32,153 bases of DNA from an uncultured Desulfovibrio sp. Lineage in GTDB: Bacteria; Desulfobacterota; Desulfovibrionia; Desulfovibrionales; Desulfovibrionaceae. The DNA is taken from positions 1-32,153 of the forward strand of contig CAMQVJ010000026.1 of the NCBI GenBank assembly GCA_947038175.1, written 5' to 3'. A program made the position numbers and the translations under genes. The first letter of the stretch is position 1. The number at the start of each line of letters is the position of its first letter. Positions 21,198 through 29,628 of this stretch are shown piece by piece. Under the pieces are notes generated by a model. The model was not told where the DNA came from, ran no database searches, and saw only the letters and a list, made by a program, of their open reading frames with translations.

Positions 21198-22655
21198 TCA
21201 TTTTACTTTTTCTTGCTGCGTCAAAATCATATTCCGTGCGGCCATGGTTTCATCCAAACGGCGTACAGGAGTTGTAAGTGGCATTTTTGTAAGATATTCA
21301 GGGTCTTTCTTACCTTTTTCAACAAATTCATGCATGAGCTCGATAAGTTCATCTAAGGTGTCTTTATTTTCCGTTTCCGTTGGTTCAAACATCAGGCATT
21401 CATTCACAATAAGCGGAAAATAAATGGTTGGAGCGTGTATACCATTTTCTAAAAGTGCTTTTGCAATATCAAGTGCACGGATGCCCTCAGGGGGAGAAGA
21501 AACAAATTCATGCATACAAATTCTATCAAAGGGAACAGTTAAAAAACTTTCCATGGATTTGCGTAGATAGTTTGCGTTTAGAACTGCAAACTCTGCAGCA
21601 CGAGGGATGCCTTCTTTTCCAAGGCGTTTGATATAAGCAAAGGCTTTGAGATATACAGAGAAATTGCCTAAAAATGGTGCAATATAGCCGATAGATTTTG
21701 GAAAATCATAACTAAGGGCGAAGCTGCCATCTTCATTTTTTACAACACGGGCGACGGGAAGGTAAGGGACAAGTTTTTCACTCACGCCAACAGCGCCTGA
21801 ACCAGGTCCACCGCCACCATGTGGTGTCGCCATGGTTTTATGTAAGTTCAGATGCACAACATCAAAACCAACATCACCAACACGCATTTTTCCCATAATT
21901 GCATTGAGGTTTGCGCCATCGTAATAAAGAAGCGCATCAATTTTACGAAGTTTTTCCACAATACTTGGCAGATGATTTTCAAAGATACCGAGAGTGTTCG
22001 GGCATGTCATCATAAGAGCAGCCACGTCATCGGTAAGAGCCGCTTCAAGAGCTTCAGGGTCAACCATACCGTCTTTAGATGGAAGGTTGATAACTTCATA
22101 ACCAGCCATCATTGCAGATGCAGGGTTTGTACCGTGGGCAGCATCAGGAACAATAATTTTTGTTTTTTTGTTACCTTTATCTCGGTGATACGCTGCGATA
22201 AGCATGACACCAGTGAACTCACCATTAGCACCAGACATGGGCTGCATAGTAAAGGCTTTCATACCGTTTATTTCGCAAAGCACTTCTTCCACTTCATAAA
22301 CAGCTTGCAAGGAACCTTGCGTATACGCTTCGCCCCCTTTAAGTTGTGGAATAAGTGGGTGGGTGGAGCTAAAGCCTGGAAGAGCCGCAATACTTTCGTT
22401 TACTTTCGGGTTGTACTTCATGGTACAAGACCCAAGAGGATATAAATTACCATCGATAGAGAAGTTTTTATGAGAATTATTAGTAAAATGGCGAACCACG
22501 TCTAATTCTGAAACTTCAGGTAATCGAGGGGCATTTTGTCTCAAAAGACCTTTTGGAAGCATGTCTTTTGCAGATTGACTCGGTTGTGTAGGCAGAACAG
22601 CGGTACGTCCTTTTACGGACTTATCAAAAAGAGTTCCTATAGAGCGATTTTTCAT
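21198..22655 (-). CDS. gcvPB: Glycine dehydrogenase (decarboxylating) subunit 2
   Basis: GcvPB is the PLP-binding half of the split P-protein. It decarboxylates glycine and loads the aminomethyl group onto the lipoyl arm of GcvH. The 485 residues are of normal length for the two-subunit form. The Schiff-base lysine is Lys273 in HLNLHKTMATPHGGGGPGSG (268-287); DAAHGTNPAS (171-180) and LYYDGANLNAI (243-253) are further active-site segments; LGSCTMKYNP (74-83) is typical for this subunit. The start ATG overlaps the gcvPA stop as ATGA, and GGGAGGA inside gcvPA is the ribosome binding site, so the two subunits are translationally coupled. It is the last gene of the operon. Confidence 0.96.
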   Translation of the reverse strand: MKNRSIGTLFDKSVKGRTAVLPTQPSQSAKDMLPKGLLRQNAPRLPEVSELDVVRHFTNNSHKNFSIDGNLYPLGSCTMKYNPKVNESIAALPGFSSTHPLIPQLKGGEAYTQGSLQAVYEVEEVLCEINGMKAFTMQPMSGANGEFTGVMLIAAYHRDKGNKKTKIIVPDAAHGTNPASAMMAGYEVINLPSKDGMVDPEALEAALTDDVAALMMTCPNTLGIFENHLPSIVEKLRKIDALLYYDGANLNAIMGKMRVGDVGFDVVHLNLHKTMATPHGGGGPGSGAVGVSEKLVPYLPVARVVKNEDGSFALSYDFPKSIGYIAPFLGNFSVYLKAFAYIKRLGKEGIPRAAEFAVLNANYLRKSMESFLTVPFDRICMHEFVSSPPEGIRALDIAKALLENGIHAPTIYFPLIVNECLMFEPTETENKDTLDELIELMHEFVEKGKKDPEYLTKMPLTTPVRRLDETMAARNMILTQQEKVK

Positions 22656-23983
22656 AGCAGTCCTCCCAAAATAGACGCAAGTTCATCAACGTGTGATTCT
22701 GTTGTTTTTTCTGTGCACGCAACAAGAAGAATATTATCCATGTTTTGATAATATTGCCCAACAGGAAACCCAGGAATGATGCCATTTTCAGCCATTTGAG
22801 ACGCAATTTCGTGGGCATCTTTAGGAAGTACAAGGGCAAATTCATTACCATAAGGCGCGTCATTGAGAAGTTTTACTCCGCTTATGGCTGTGAGTTTCTC
22901 CACAGCATAACGAGCTGTTATCATACCATTTTCTGCTGTACGTCTCAAACCTTCTGGTCCAAGTAGAGCCATGTGTATAATACTGCGTAGCGCACATAGT
23001 CCTTGGTTTGAACAAATATTCGAGGTTGCTTTTGCTCTGCGGATATGTTGCTCACGAGCTTGTAAAGTAAGCACATAGCCTATTTTACCGTCGATGTCTT
23101 GAGTTTGTCCAATAATACGGCCAGGGATTTGGCGAATAAGCGCTTTTGTACAAGTGATTATTCCAAGGTATGCGCCACCAAAGGAGAGGGGTAGCCCAAG
23201 GCTTTGGCCTTCTGCTATTGCAATATCTGCACCCATTTCACCTGGGGTTTTAAGAATGGATTGCATAACAGGGTATACAGAAAGAACACCAAGAGCTTTA
23301 TGTGCTTTTGCGTGTTCAAAAAGTTCGGTAAAGTCGTCAATAGCGCCAAAGAAGTTAGGATTTTGCACCATAACGGCTGCACAATCATCATTAATAGCGG
23401 CTTTGAGAGCTTCTTTATCTGATATACCATCTTTATGAGGAACTGTGACAATTGTGATATCAAGTTCTGCGGAATAGGTATCTAACATTTTCCGCCATAG
23501 AGGATTGATAGCCTCATCAACAACCCATGTATCATGTTTTGTGTGACGTGCTGCCATCATGCCTGCTTCAAAAAGAGCGTTACCCGCATCAAAAACAGAG
23601 GCGTTACAACAATCCATTTCAAAAAGTCGGCTTATGGCTGTTTGGTATTCAAAAATAGATTGCAATGTGCCCTGAGAAACTTCAGGCTGATAAGGCGTAT
23701 AGGAGGTGAGAAATTCACCTCGAGAAGAAAGAGCGTCCACCGCTTTTGGGATATAATGGTCATAATATCCTGCACCCAAAAAGCTGATTAAATCTTGTTT
23801 GTTTTTTGCTGCTAAGGAATGGAAATACGAATCAACTTCACACTCACTCATACCTTTTGGCAGGTTAAACGATTGAGGGCGCATTTCTGGTTGAATATCG
23901 GCAAAAAGATCGTCAATACTCCCGACGCCTATAACATTGAGCATTTCTCGAATATCTTCGTCTGTATGGGGTATGTATGGCAT
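22652..23983 (-). CDS. gcvPA: Glycine dehydrogenase (decarboxylating) subunit 1
   Basis: The 443-residue GcvPA is the non-lysine half of the split P-protein and forms an alpha2-beta2 complex with GcvPB. It begins MPYIPHTDEDIREML, like other subunit-1 proteins. FLGAGYYDHYIP (54-65), YTPYQPEVSQGTLQSIFEYQ (95-114) and DAGNALFEAGMMAAR (131-145) are family landmarks. AAGGAA precedes the ATG. The stop overlaps the gcvPB start by four bases. Split P-proteins occur in many anaerobes and archaea, against the single ~950-residue chain of E. coli. Confidence 0.96.
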   Translation of the reverse strand: MPYIPHTDEDIREMLNVIGVGSIDDLFADIQPEMRPQSFNLPKGMSECEVDSYFHSLAAKNKQDLISFLGAGYYDHYIPKAVDALSSRGEFLTSYTPYQPEVSQGTLQSIFEYQTAISRLFEMDCCNASVFDAGNALFEAGMMAARHTKHDTWVVDEAINPLWRKMLDTYSAELDITIVTVPHKDGISDKEALKAAINDDCAAVMVQNPNFFGAIDDFTELFEHAKAHKALGVLSVYPVMQSILKTPGEMGADIAIAEGQSLGLPLSFGGAYLGIITCTKALIRQIPGRIIGQTQDIDGKIGYVLTLQAREQHIRRAKATSNICSNQGLCALRSIIHMALLGPEGLRRTAENGMITARYAVEKLTAISGVKLLNDAPYGNEFALVLPKDAHEIASQMAENGIIPGFPVGQYYQNMDNILLVACTEKTTESHVDELASILGGLL

Positions 23984-24060
23984 ACCATTTCCTTTTTTTA
24001 AAATGTATATATAACAGGAATATATATAGAAAGATTTGTATTTAATGAAAGAAAATTTTA

Positions 24061-24435
24061 TTATTCTGGGTATTTTGCAGTGTATTCTTGTGAGGAGAGA
24101 AGGCCTTCAGGGGCGTTTTCAAAGCTCACACGAAGTATCCAGCCTTTACCATAAGGATCTGTATTGATAAGCTCAGGGTTTGTGTCTAAATCTTCATTGA
24201 CAGCGATGACTTTACAAGCGAGAGGCATATAAATATCACTGGCAGCTTTAACAGATTCAATGGCACCCATTTCTTGTCCCTTGGTGAACTCGTCGCCAAC
24301 TTGAGGCATATCAACAAAGGTAATATCTCCAAGGGCGTGCTGTGCGTAATCAGTGATACCAATGACCGCTTCATTTTTTTCAACACGAAGCCATTCATGG
24401 GAGTCAGCGTATAAAAGATTTTCTGGGTTGTTCAT
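24061..24435 (-). CDS. gcvH: Glycine cleavage system H protein
   Basis: GcvH carries lipoate and shuttles the aminomethyl intermediate between P, T and L proteins. The 124-residue length is normal. The lipoylated lysine is Lys63 in GAIESVKAASDIYMP (57-71), and NEDLDTNPELINTDPYGKGW is the usual following segment. GGAG lies upstream of the ATG, and the gene follows gcvT after a 46-base spacer made largely of AGTTT repeats. The 77-base gap to gcvPA contains no clear hairpin. No dihydrolipoamide dehydrogenase or lipoate-attachment gene is in the window, so these must be encoded elsewhere. Confidence 0.96.
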   Translation of the reverse strand: MNNPENLLYADSHEWLRVEKNEAVIGITDYAQHALGDITFVDMPQVGDEFTKGQEMGAIESVKAASDIYMPLACKVIAVNEDLDTNPELINTDPYGKGWILRVSFENAPEGLLSSQEYTAKYPE

Positions 24436-24455
24436 AATAAATTCTCCGTTTTGCT

Positions 24456-24493
24456 AGTTTAGCCAGTTTAGTTAGTTTAGTTTAGTTTAGTTT
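24456..24493. repeat. AGTTT pentanucleotide microsatellite at the gcvT-gcvH junction
   Basis: Four perfect contiguous AGTTT units occupy 24474-24493, preceded by AGTT, AGTTT, AGCC and AGTTT (24456-24473). It covers the gcvT stop codon (24482-24484) and most of the spacer to gcvH. The stop is reached within the first units, so unit gain or loss would change the spacer, not the protein. Confidence 0.9.
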
Positions 24494-25570
24494 AATTCTG
24501 CATGTTCCCTCTTTAAAGAAGGGAAGATCAACTTTTTGAGCAACAAGCTCGTTGCGACCAGATTTGAATATAAATTCATTTTGGTCTTGAAATTCTTTTT
24601 TTACAAAGGCAAATGCAATGGCGTATCCAAGGGAAGGAGCAAACGATCCACTCGTTGCCACACCAATAACTTCATCGCTACCAGAGGCACGCACCATAAT
24701 GTCACCGTTGCGTACTGTGCGTCGTCCTTCAAATTTAAGCGCAAGAAGAACGTCGCTTGGAACTTGAGAGGCCTTTTCTTTGCCTACGTAATCCGCTTCA
24801 GAAGTGAGCATTTTTATAAGCCCAGACTCAGCAGGAGTATGTTTTTCATCAAGCTCATGCCCGTATAAAGAAAGTCCAGATTCAAGGCGCAAAGTGTCTC
24901 TTGCTCCAAGTCCCGCAGGCTTCACACTTTCATCTGCGGCAAGGTCTTCCCATAATTGAAGAGCAAAGTCTCTTGGGAAATAAAGTTCGTAGCCTAGTTC
25001 ACCTGTGTAGCCTGTTCGGCTGACGATGATTTCTACGCCTTTGTAATTGATAGTAGTGAAAGAAAAATATTTCAAATCATGAAAATCTTGTGAGAAAACA
25101 CGTTTAAGTACTTCTAAGGATTTAGGCCCTTGTAAATCTATTTTGCCAGAGCGTGCGGAAATATCTTCCACATATTCAGCACCAACACGTTTTGCAAGTG
25201 TTTGAAAATCATTACTTGCGCAGGCAGCATTAACTACTAAGAAGAAGTGATCTTCTCCCATGCAGTAAATAATAATATCGTCCATAACCGTACCTTCTTC
25301 TGTTAATATAAAGCCATAGCGGCATTTACCTACAGGTAAGGTTTCTAGGTTATGACTAACAGCGGCGCTTAAACGGTTTTTCACGCCGTTTCCTTTAATA
25401 ATGATTTGTCCCATGTGACAAATATCAAAAATAGAGGCAGCTGTTCTTGTATGGGTATGTTCGGCGAGAATCCCTTCATACTGTATAGGCATATCCCATT
25501 CAGCAAAAGAAGCCATTTTAGCGTTTTGTGAATGATGCCAAGCATTAAGTGGTGTGAGCAAATGAGACAT
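24482..25570 (-). CDS. gcvT: Aminomethyltransferase (glycine cleavage T protein)
   Basis: GcvT transfers the methylene unit from GcvH to tetrahydrofolate and frees ammonia. I place the start at ATG 25570 (362 residues), where GGGGA lies 8 bases upstream and the product begins MSHLLTPLNAWHHSQNAKM as in the family; the ATG at 25609 would add 13 residues without a site. The folate-binding region has WDMPIQYEGILAEH, FDICHMGQ and VVNAACASND. IVSRTGYTGELGYELYFP, GLGARDTLRLESGLSLYGHELD and TSGSFAPSLGYAIAF are typical. It leads the operon gcvT-gcvH-gcvPA-gcvPB. The end lies inside the AGTTT repeat. Confidence 0.95.
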   Translation of the reverse strand: MSHLLTPLNAWHHSQNAKMASFAEWDMPIQYEGILAEHTHTRTAASIFDICHMGQIIIKGNGVKNRLSAAVSHNLETLPVGKCRYGFILTEEGTVMDDIIIYCMGEDHFFLVVNAACASNDFQTLAKRVGAEYVEDISARSGKIDLQGPKSLEVLKRVFSQDFHDLKYFSFTTINYKGVEIIVSRTGYTGELGYELYFPRDFALQLWEDLAADESVKPAGLGARDTLRLESGLSLYGHELDEKHTPAESGLIKMLTSEADYVGKEKASQVPSDVLLALKFEGRRTVRNGDIMVRASGSDEVIGVATSGSFAPSLGYAIAFAFVKKEFQDQNEFIFKSGRNELVAQKVDLPFFKEGTCRIKLN

Positions 25571-25717
25571 ATAAAATCCCCTTCGTAAATTAAAGAATAC
25601 TTTAGACAAGTAAAGAGGGGAAAGGGTAAAAGTCTTTTTCCCCAGGTGAATAATTTAGATGGAGTGTCGCATAAGAATAAAAATTTTGCAAAGCTTTAAT
25701 GCTTGAATTGTTGATAA

Positions 25718-25741
25718 TTTTCACCTTGATCCATGTGAAAA
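25718..25741. promoter_or_regulatory. 24-base palindromic operator candidate
   Basis: TTTTCACCTTGA and TCCATGTGAAAA are inverted copies matching at 10 of 12 positions, with TTTTCAC/GTGAAAA exact and a central GATC. The half-site spacing of about two helical turns suits a dimeric regulator. It is not a CRP or HcpR consensus (those have the TGTGA half-site pointing inward). It lies between gcvT and mfd, so it may control either. Confidence 0.45.
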
Positions 25742-25801
25742 AGATAATTAGGAATAAAGTCAATAAGGAGGAAGATTTAAATTTATGATACTATTTGTTT
25801 C

Positions 25802-25830
25802 TTGAAGTATACGTATTAAACTGTTATACG
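25802..25830 (+). promoter_or_regulatory. Putative sigma-70 promoter of mfd
   Basis: TTGAAG (25802-25807), a 17-base spacer and TATACG (25825-25830) stand 30 bases before the mfd ATG. An AGGA follows at about 25849. Confidence 0.45.
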
Positions 25831-25859
25831 AAAGAATACGTTTATTTAGGAATTTTATC

Positions 25860-28800
25860 ATGAGCCAACTTAGTGAATTTTTAGCAAAAATATCCCATTA
25901 TTCCTCCTCGTCTGTACCACACACGATGACTAGGGGGGGGCTTGCGAGCACTGCGAAAATTGCCACCCATGCTCTTTCTGAAGGAAGATATATCGCAATT
26001 ATTGTGAGAAATCGTGAAGAAGCAACGAGTCTAAAGGCTCTCATGACGCTTTTTACACCAGAACTTTCTGTTGGTATTATTCAGAATCAAGGCATAAAGG
26101 CTGATAAATTCATACCTCTTTATTATGAAACGCCCTTCCTTTCTTTATCTCCTTTTAATAGACGATCACTGACACGTGAAGGCTGGGCAGAAAGGCTTTC
26201 TGTTTTATATGCTTTAGGGCGTGGGGTTTGCCGTGCTGTTATTTTAACGGCCGATAATCTTATTCCTCGTTTACCTGCTAAAAATTTCTTTGATAGCCAA
26301 GAGCTTTTTCTGCGTCTACACGAAGACATGGCGCCAGAGCTTTTAATGGAACAACTTGTGGACTGGGGTTATCAGCGTGAACCCATGGTTTCTAGGGCAG
26401 GGGATATTGCTCGTCGTGGTGATATTTTAGATGTTTTTCCTGCTGGTTATGATAAACCTGTGCGCTTTGATTTTTTTGGTGATACCGTTGATGAAATGCG
26501 TTTCTTTGATCCTAGCACACAGCGATCTGTTGGAAAGACAGAGGAAATTTGTTTATTACCTGTTTCATGTGTCCGACAAGATGAAGAATCTCGCAAGCAA
26601 GTGACACGTCGTTTAGCGACCTTATTTCAGCAAGGAAATATGACCGAATTTCGTCAGGCGACTCTTTTGCGTGCCATTGAGCAGGATGATCATAGAATTT
26701 TACCCGGTAATATTTACGATGGAAGTACCTGTCTTGAAGACTGGTTTCCAAAGGATACGCTTTGGTTTTTACCAGGAAAAAATGATTTAGAAGATTATCT
26801 TAATGAAGCCTTTCGTTCTTGGCAAGACGCTATCGAAGAAGATAGAAAAGAGAACGGTTTTGACCAATCAAAATTTCTTGCTTTACGTAGCCCAGAAGAT
26901 GCGCAAACAATGCTTGGGCAATCTTTATGCGTTTATAATGAACCCTTACGCATGGGAATTGAAGCTACAGGAACAGATTTCACGGAGCGTAATTATTACA
27001 GCTTTGCGGAACTTTTTGTAGGTGAAAAGGATTGGGATAGACCTTGGCAGCAAATGGTTGCGGCTCTTCGTGTTTGGATGAAGGAAAAGAAACAAGTTAT
27101 TCTTGCCTTTGCTTCTGACCGTGGTCGTCAAAAATTTCTTAAATTAGTAGAACAAGATGGTCTCAATCCTATTCTTCGCTATGACCCTAAAAGTAAAGGG
27201 CTTTTTGCTCTTGTTGCGCCCATTCATAATGGGGCGGAACTTATTTGGGATAATATCCTTATTCTTGGTGAAGATTTATTACAACCAAGGGCTACTCAAG
27301 GAAAACGTGTTCCCAGTAGTGCATTCAAAGGATTAGATTCCCATGATGAACTTTCAAGTGGTGATTTGCTTGTGCATCGAGATTACGGGGTTGGACGTTT
27401 TGGCGGCTTACATCGTATGCAGCTTGGCGGTGTCGATAATGATTATTTACTTCTTGAATACGCAAATAATGCTAAATTATATATACCTGTTGATAGACTT
27501 TCCGTGGTGCAACGCTTTAAAACAGGGGAAGGGATAGTCCCTACTCTTGACCGCTTAGGTAGTCAGGCCTGGGTGAGCAGCAAGGAAAAAGCACGTAAAG
27601 CTATTGAAAAAATAGCGGCAGATCTTGTGGAAATGTATGCCATTAGAAAGGTCACTAAAGGGTTTACGTATACGCCGCTCGGTGAAATGTACCATGAATT
27701 TGAAGCTTCTTTTGGTTTTGAAGAAACCCCCGATCAAGCACGTGCTATACAAGAAGTTTTGGCTGATATGGAAAAACCAGAACCTATGGATAGGCTTGTT
27801 TGTGGTGATGTGGGATTTGGCAAAACAGAAGTTGCCCTCAGAGCCGCCTTTAGAGCCGCTTGTGATGGGCGACAAGTTGCTCTTCTTTGTCCCACCACTG
27901 TTTTAGCGGAACAGCATTATCAAACTTTCCGCTCACGCTTATCAGGTTTTCCTATTAATGTTGGCCTATTGAGCCGCTTTGTGACAAAAAGCAAGCAAAC
28001 GGATGTTCTTAGTCTAGCGAGCAAAGGGCAAATAGATATTCTTATTGGTACACATAGAATTTTATCAAAAGATGTGGTTCTGCCTCATTTAGGATTATTG
28101 ATTTTGGATGAAGAACAGCGCTTTGGTGTTCGCCACAAAGAAAGACTCAAAGAAATGAAACAAAATGTTGATGCGCTTACTTTAACCGCAACGCCTATCC
28201 CTCGTACTTTACAATTATCCATGTCGGGGATTCGAGAGCTTTCGGTTATTGAAACAGCACCACCAGAGAGAAAACCTGTGGCGACAGCACTTATCGAAAA
28301 AGATAAGGGTGCGCTTCGTCAAATTCTTGAACGAGAACTCGCACGAGAAGGACAAGTTTTTTGGGTGTATAATCGTGTTAATGGGCTTGAAAATGTGGTT
28401 TCTTATGTGAAGGAACTTGTGCCAAACGCAAGGGTCGGGATGGCGCATGGGCAAATGCCTGAAAAAGAACTTGAAACTGCTATGCATAAATTTTGGCATA
28501 GTGAGCTTGATGTTCTTGTTTGCACTTCCATTATTGAATCGGGCTTAGATTTTCCTAAAGCTAATACTCTTGTTGTTGACCAAGCGCAGCTTTTTGGCTT
28601 AGGGCAACTCTACCAATTACGGGGAAGAGTGGGGCGTTCAGATAAACAAGCCTACGCTGTTTTTGTTGTTAATGATATGGATCATATGACGCAAATAGCC
28701 CGTGAACGCATGCGCATTATTTTAGAAATGGATTACCTTGGTGCAGGTTTTCAAGTTGCCATGGAAGATTTACGTTTACGCGGGGCAGGGAATATTTTAG

Positions 28801-29366
28801 GTGAAGTTCAATCGGGGCATATGGCACGAGTTGGTCTTGATATGTACCTAGAAATGCTAGAAGAAGCTGTGACTCGAATTAAAAATGGCGACAATTTTTA
28901 TAAAGATGTTGAAGCTGAAATTAATCTCGCCTTACCTGCTTTTATTCCTGAAACCTATGTAGAGAATGGTAAAGAACGTTTAAAATATTATAAAATGCTT
29001 TCCTGTGCCCTTGATGATGACGCAAGGCGAAATGTTGAAATGGAAATACGAGATAGGTTTGGATCTATTCCTGCTGAGCTTGAAACCTTTATTGAGGTTT
29101 TAGGGTTAAAGCAAAGCCTTAAGAATCTTGGAGTCATTAAAGCTGATATTTCAACCGATAAAATCAAAATAACTTTTATGGATGGGCAAAAAAAAGTAGA
29201 CGTGAAAACCCTTATTCAGTTTGTTGCTGAATATGGTGAAAATGCAAAATTATATCCTCCTGCAAGCCTAGAGTTGCGCCTTAAACCCTTTGTTGCCAAA
29301 GAGGATACGCATGTTCAAATTATACAAAAGACAAGAAAAATACTCATGCAACTTATTACTAAATAA
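25860..29366 (+). CDS. mfd: Transcription-repair coupling factor Mfd
   Basis: Mfd is a DNA translocase that removes RNA polymerase stalled at lesions and recruits UvrA. The 1168-residue length is normal. The UvrB-like amino-terminal part includes RRGDILDVFP and PVRFDFFGDTVDEMRFFD. The RNA-polymerase-interacting (CarD-like) module has GDLLVHRDYGVGRFGGLH followed by DYLLLEYA and KLYIPVDRL. The RecG-like translocase has Walker A GDVGFGKTE (~649-657), DEEQ at 750-753, TATPIPRTLQLSMSG and, in the second motor lobe, TSIIESGLDFPKANTL, QLYQLRGRVGRS and GAGNILGEVQSGHM. The carboxy-terminal domain that masks the UvrA site follows (YKMLSCALDD to the end). A promoter candidate precedes the ATG. Confidence 0.97.
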   Translation: MSQLSEFLAKISHYSSSSVPHTMTRGGLASTAKIATHALSEGRYIAIIVRNREEATSLKALMTLFTPELSVGIIQNQGIKADKFIPLYYETPFLSLSPFNRRSLTREGWAERLSVLYALGRGVCRAVILTADNLIPRLPAKNFFDSQELFLRLHEDMAPELLMEQLVDWGYQREPMVSRAGDIARRGDILDVFPAGYDKPVRFDFFGDTVDEMRFFDPSTQRSVGKTEEICLLPVSCVRQDEESRKQVTRRLATLFQQGNMTEFRQATLLRAIEQDDHRILPGNIYDGSTCLEDWFPKDTLWFLPGKNDLEDYLNEAFRSWQDAIEEDRKENGFDQSKFLALRSPEDAQTMLGQSLCVYNEPLRMGIEATGTDFTERNYYSFAELFVGEKDWDRPWQQMVAALRVWMKEKKQVILAFASDRGRQKFLKLVEQDGLNPILRYDPKSKGLFALVAPIHNGAELIWDNILILGEDLLQPRATQGKRVPSSAFKGLDSHDELSSGDLLVHRDYGVGRFGGLHRMQLGGVDNDYLLLEYANNAKLYIPVDRLSVVQRFKTGEGIVPTLDRLGSQAWVSSKEKARKAIEKIAADLVEMYAIRKVTKGFTYTPLGEMYHEFEASFGFEETPDQARAIQEVLADMEKPEPMDRLVCGDVGFGKTEVALRAAFRAACDGRQVALLCPTTVLAEQHYQTFRSRLSGFPINVGLLSRFVTKSKQTDVLSLASKGQIDILIGTHRILSKDVVLPHLGLLILDEEQRFGVRHKERLKEMKQNVDALTLTATPIPRTLQLSMSGIRELSVIETAPPERKPVATALIEKDKGALRQILERELAREGQVFWVYNRVNGLENVVSYVKELVPNARVGMAHGQMPEKELETAMHKFWHSELDVLVCTSIIESGLDFPKANTLVVDQAQLFGLGQLYQLRGRVGRSDKQAYAVFVVNDMDHMTQIARERMRIILEMDYLGAGFQVAMEDLRLRGAGNILGEVQSGHMARVGLDMYLEMLEEAVTRIKNGDNFYKDVEAEINLALPAFIPETYVENGKERLKYYKMLSCALDDDARRNVEMEIRDRFGSIPAELETFIEVLGLKQSLKNLGVIKADISTDKIKITFMDGQKKVDVKTLIQFVAEYGENAKLYPPASLELRLKPFVAKEDTHVQIIQKTRKILMQLITK

Positions 29367-29461
29367 TATATTTTCTGAAATTAATTGTAAAAACACTGTT
29401 TGAAAAGATAAAGCAAATAGTTTACAGTGAGCATGTGTCACGGCATTTAAATTTGTTTTTT

Positions 29462-29484
29462 TTGGGGGAGTTGAACTCCCCCAA
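29462..29484. repeat. GC-rich 11-bp palindrome after mfd
   Basis: TTGGGGGAGTT and AACTCCCCCAA pair perfectly around one G. A run of T precedes it and CCCCCC follows. On neither strand does a T-run follow the hairpin, so it is not a standard terminator, although it could still end mfd transcription. Confidence 0.75.
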
Positions 29485-29495
29485 CCCCCCACATT

Positions 29496-29530
29496 TAGTG
29501 TTTTTGTAAACAAGGTTTACAAAAACACTA
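29496..29530. repeat. 16-bp perfect palindrome before the first SurA-like gene
   Basis: TAGTGTTTTTGTAAAC (29496-29511) and GTTTACAAAAACACTA (29515-29530) are exact inverted copies around AAG. A related single arm, TGTAAAAACACT, occurs at about 29385-29396. No T-run follows. Confidence 0.8.
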
Positions 29531-29628
29531 GAACATGAGGTTTTCAGCAGGTTGAAACGAGAAAACTCTTTTTTATAAATTATATCAAGAGTGTGTAAAA
29601 TTTTAATTTAATGTATATTGAGAAATAA

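Larger units (their letters stand above)
25571..25859. other. Divergent control region, gcvT / mfd
   Basis: These 289 bases hold a leader hairpin on the gcvT side (GGGGAAA 25617-25623 with TTTCCCC 25637-25643), a 24-base near-palindrome (25718-25741), a likely mfd promoter, and AAGGAGG at 25767-25773 with no gene behind it. The tandem glycine riboswitch often found before gcvT was looked for on the minus strand and not recognised. Confidence 0.6.

Noticed and set aside
20928..21356. 142-codon open frame after the BCCT gene
   Set aside because: It runs through the perfect bidirectional terminator and into gcvPB antisense; no family signature.
21852..22445. Long open frame antisense to gcvPB
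   Set aside because: A shadow of a well-supported enzyme gene; the His/Lys/Phe-rich translation has no recognisable domain.
25571..25700. Glycine riboswitch before gcvT
   Set aside because: The conserved tandem-aptamer core sequences are not visible on the minus strand; only a GGGGAAA/TTTCCCC hairpin is there.
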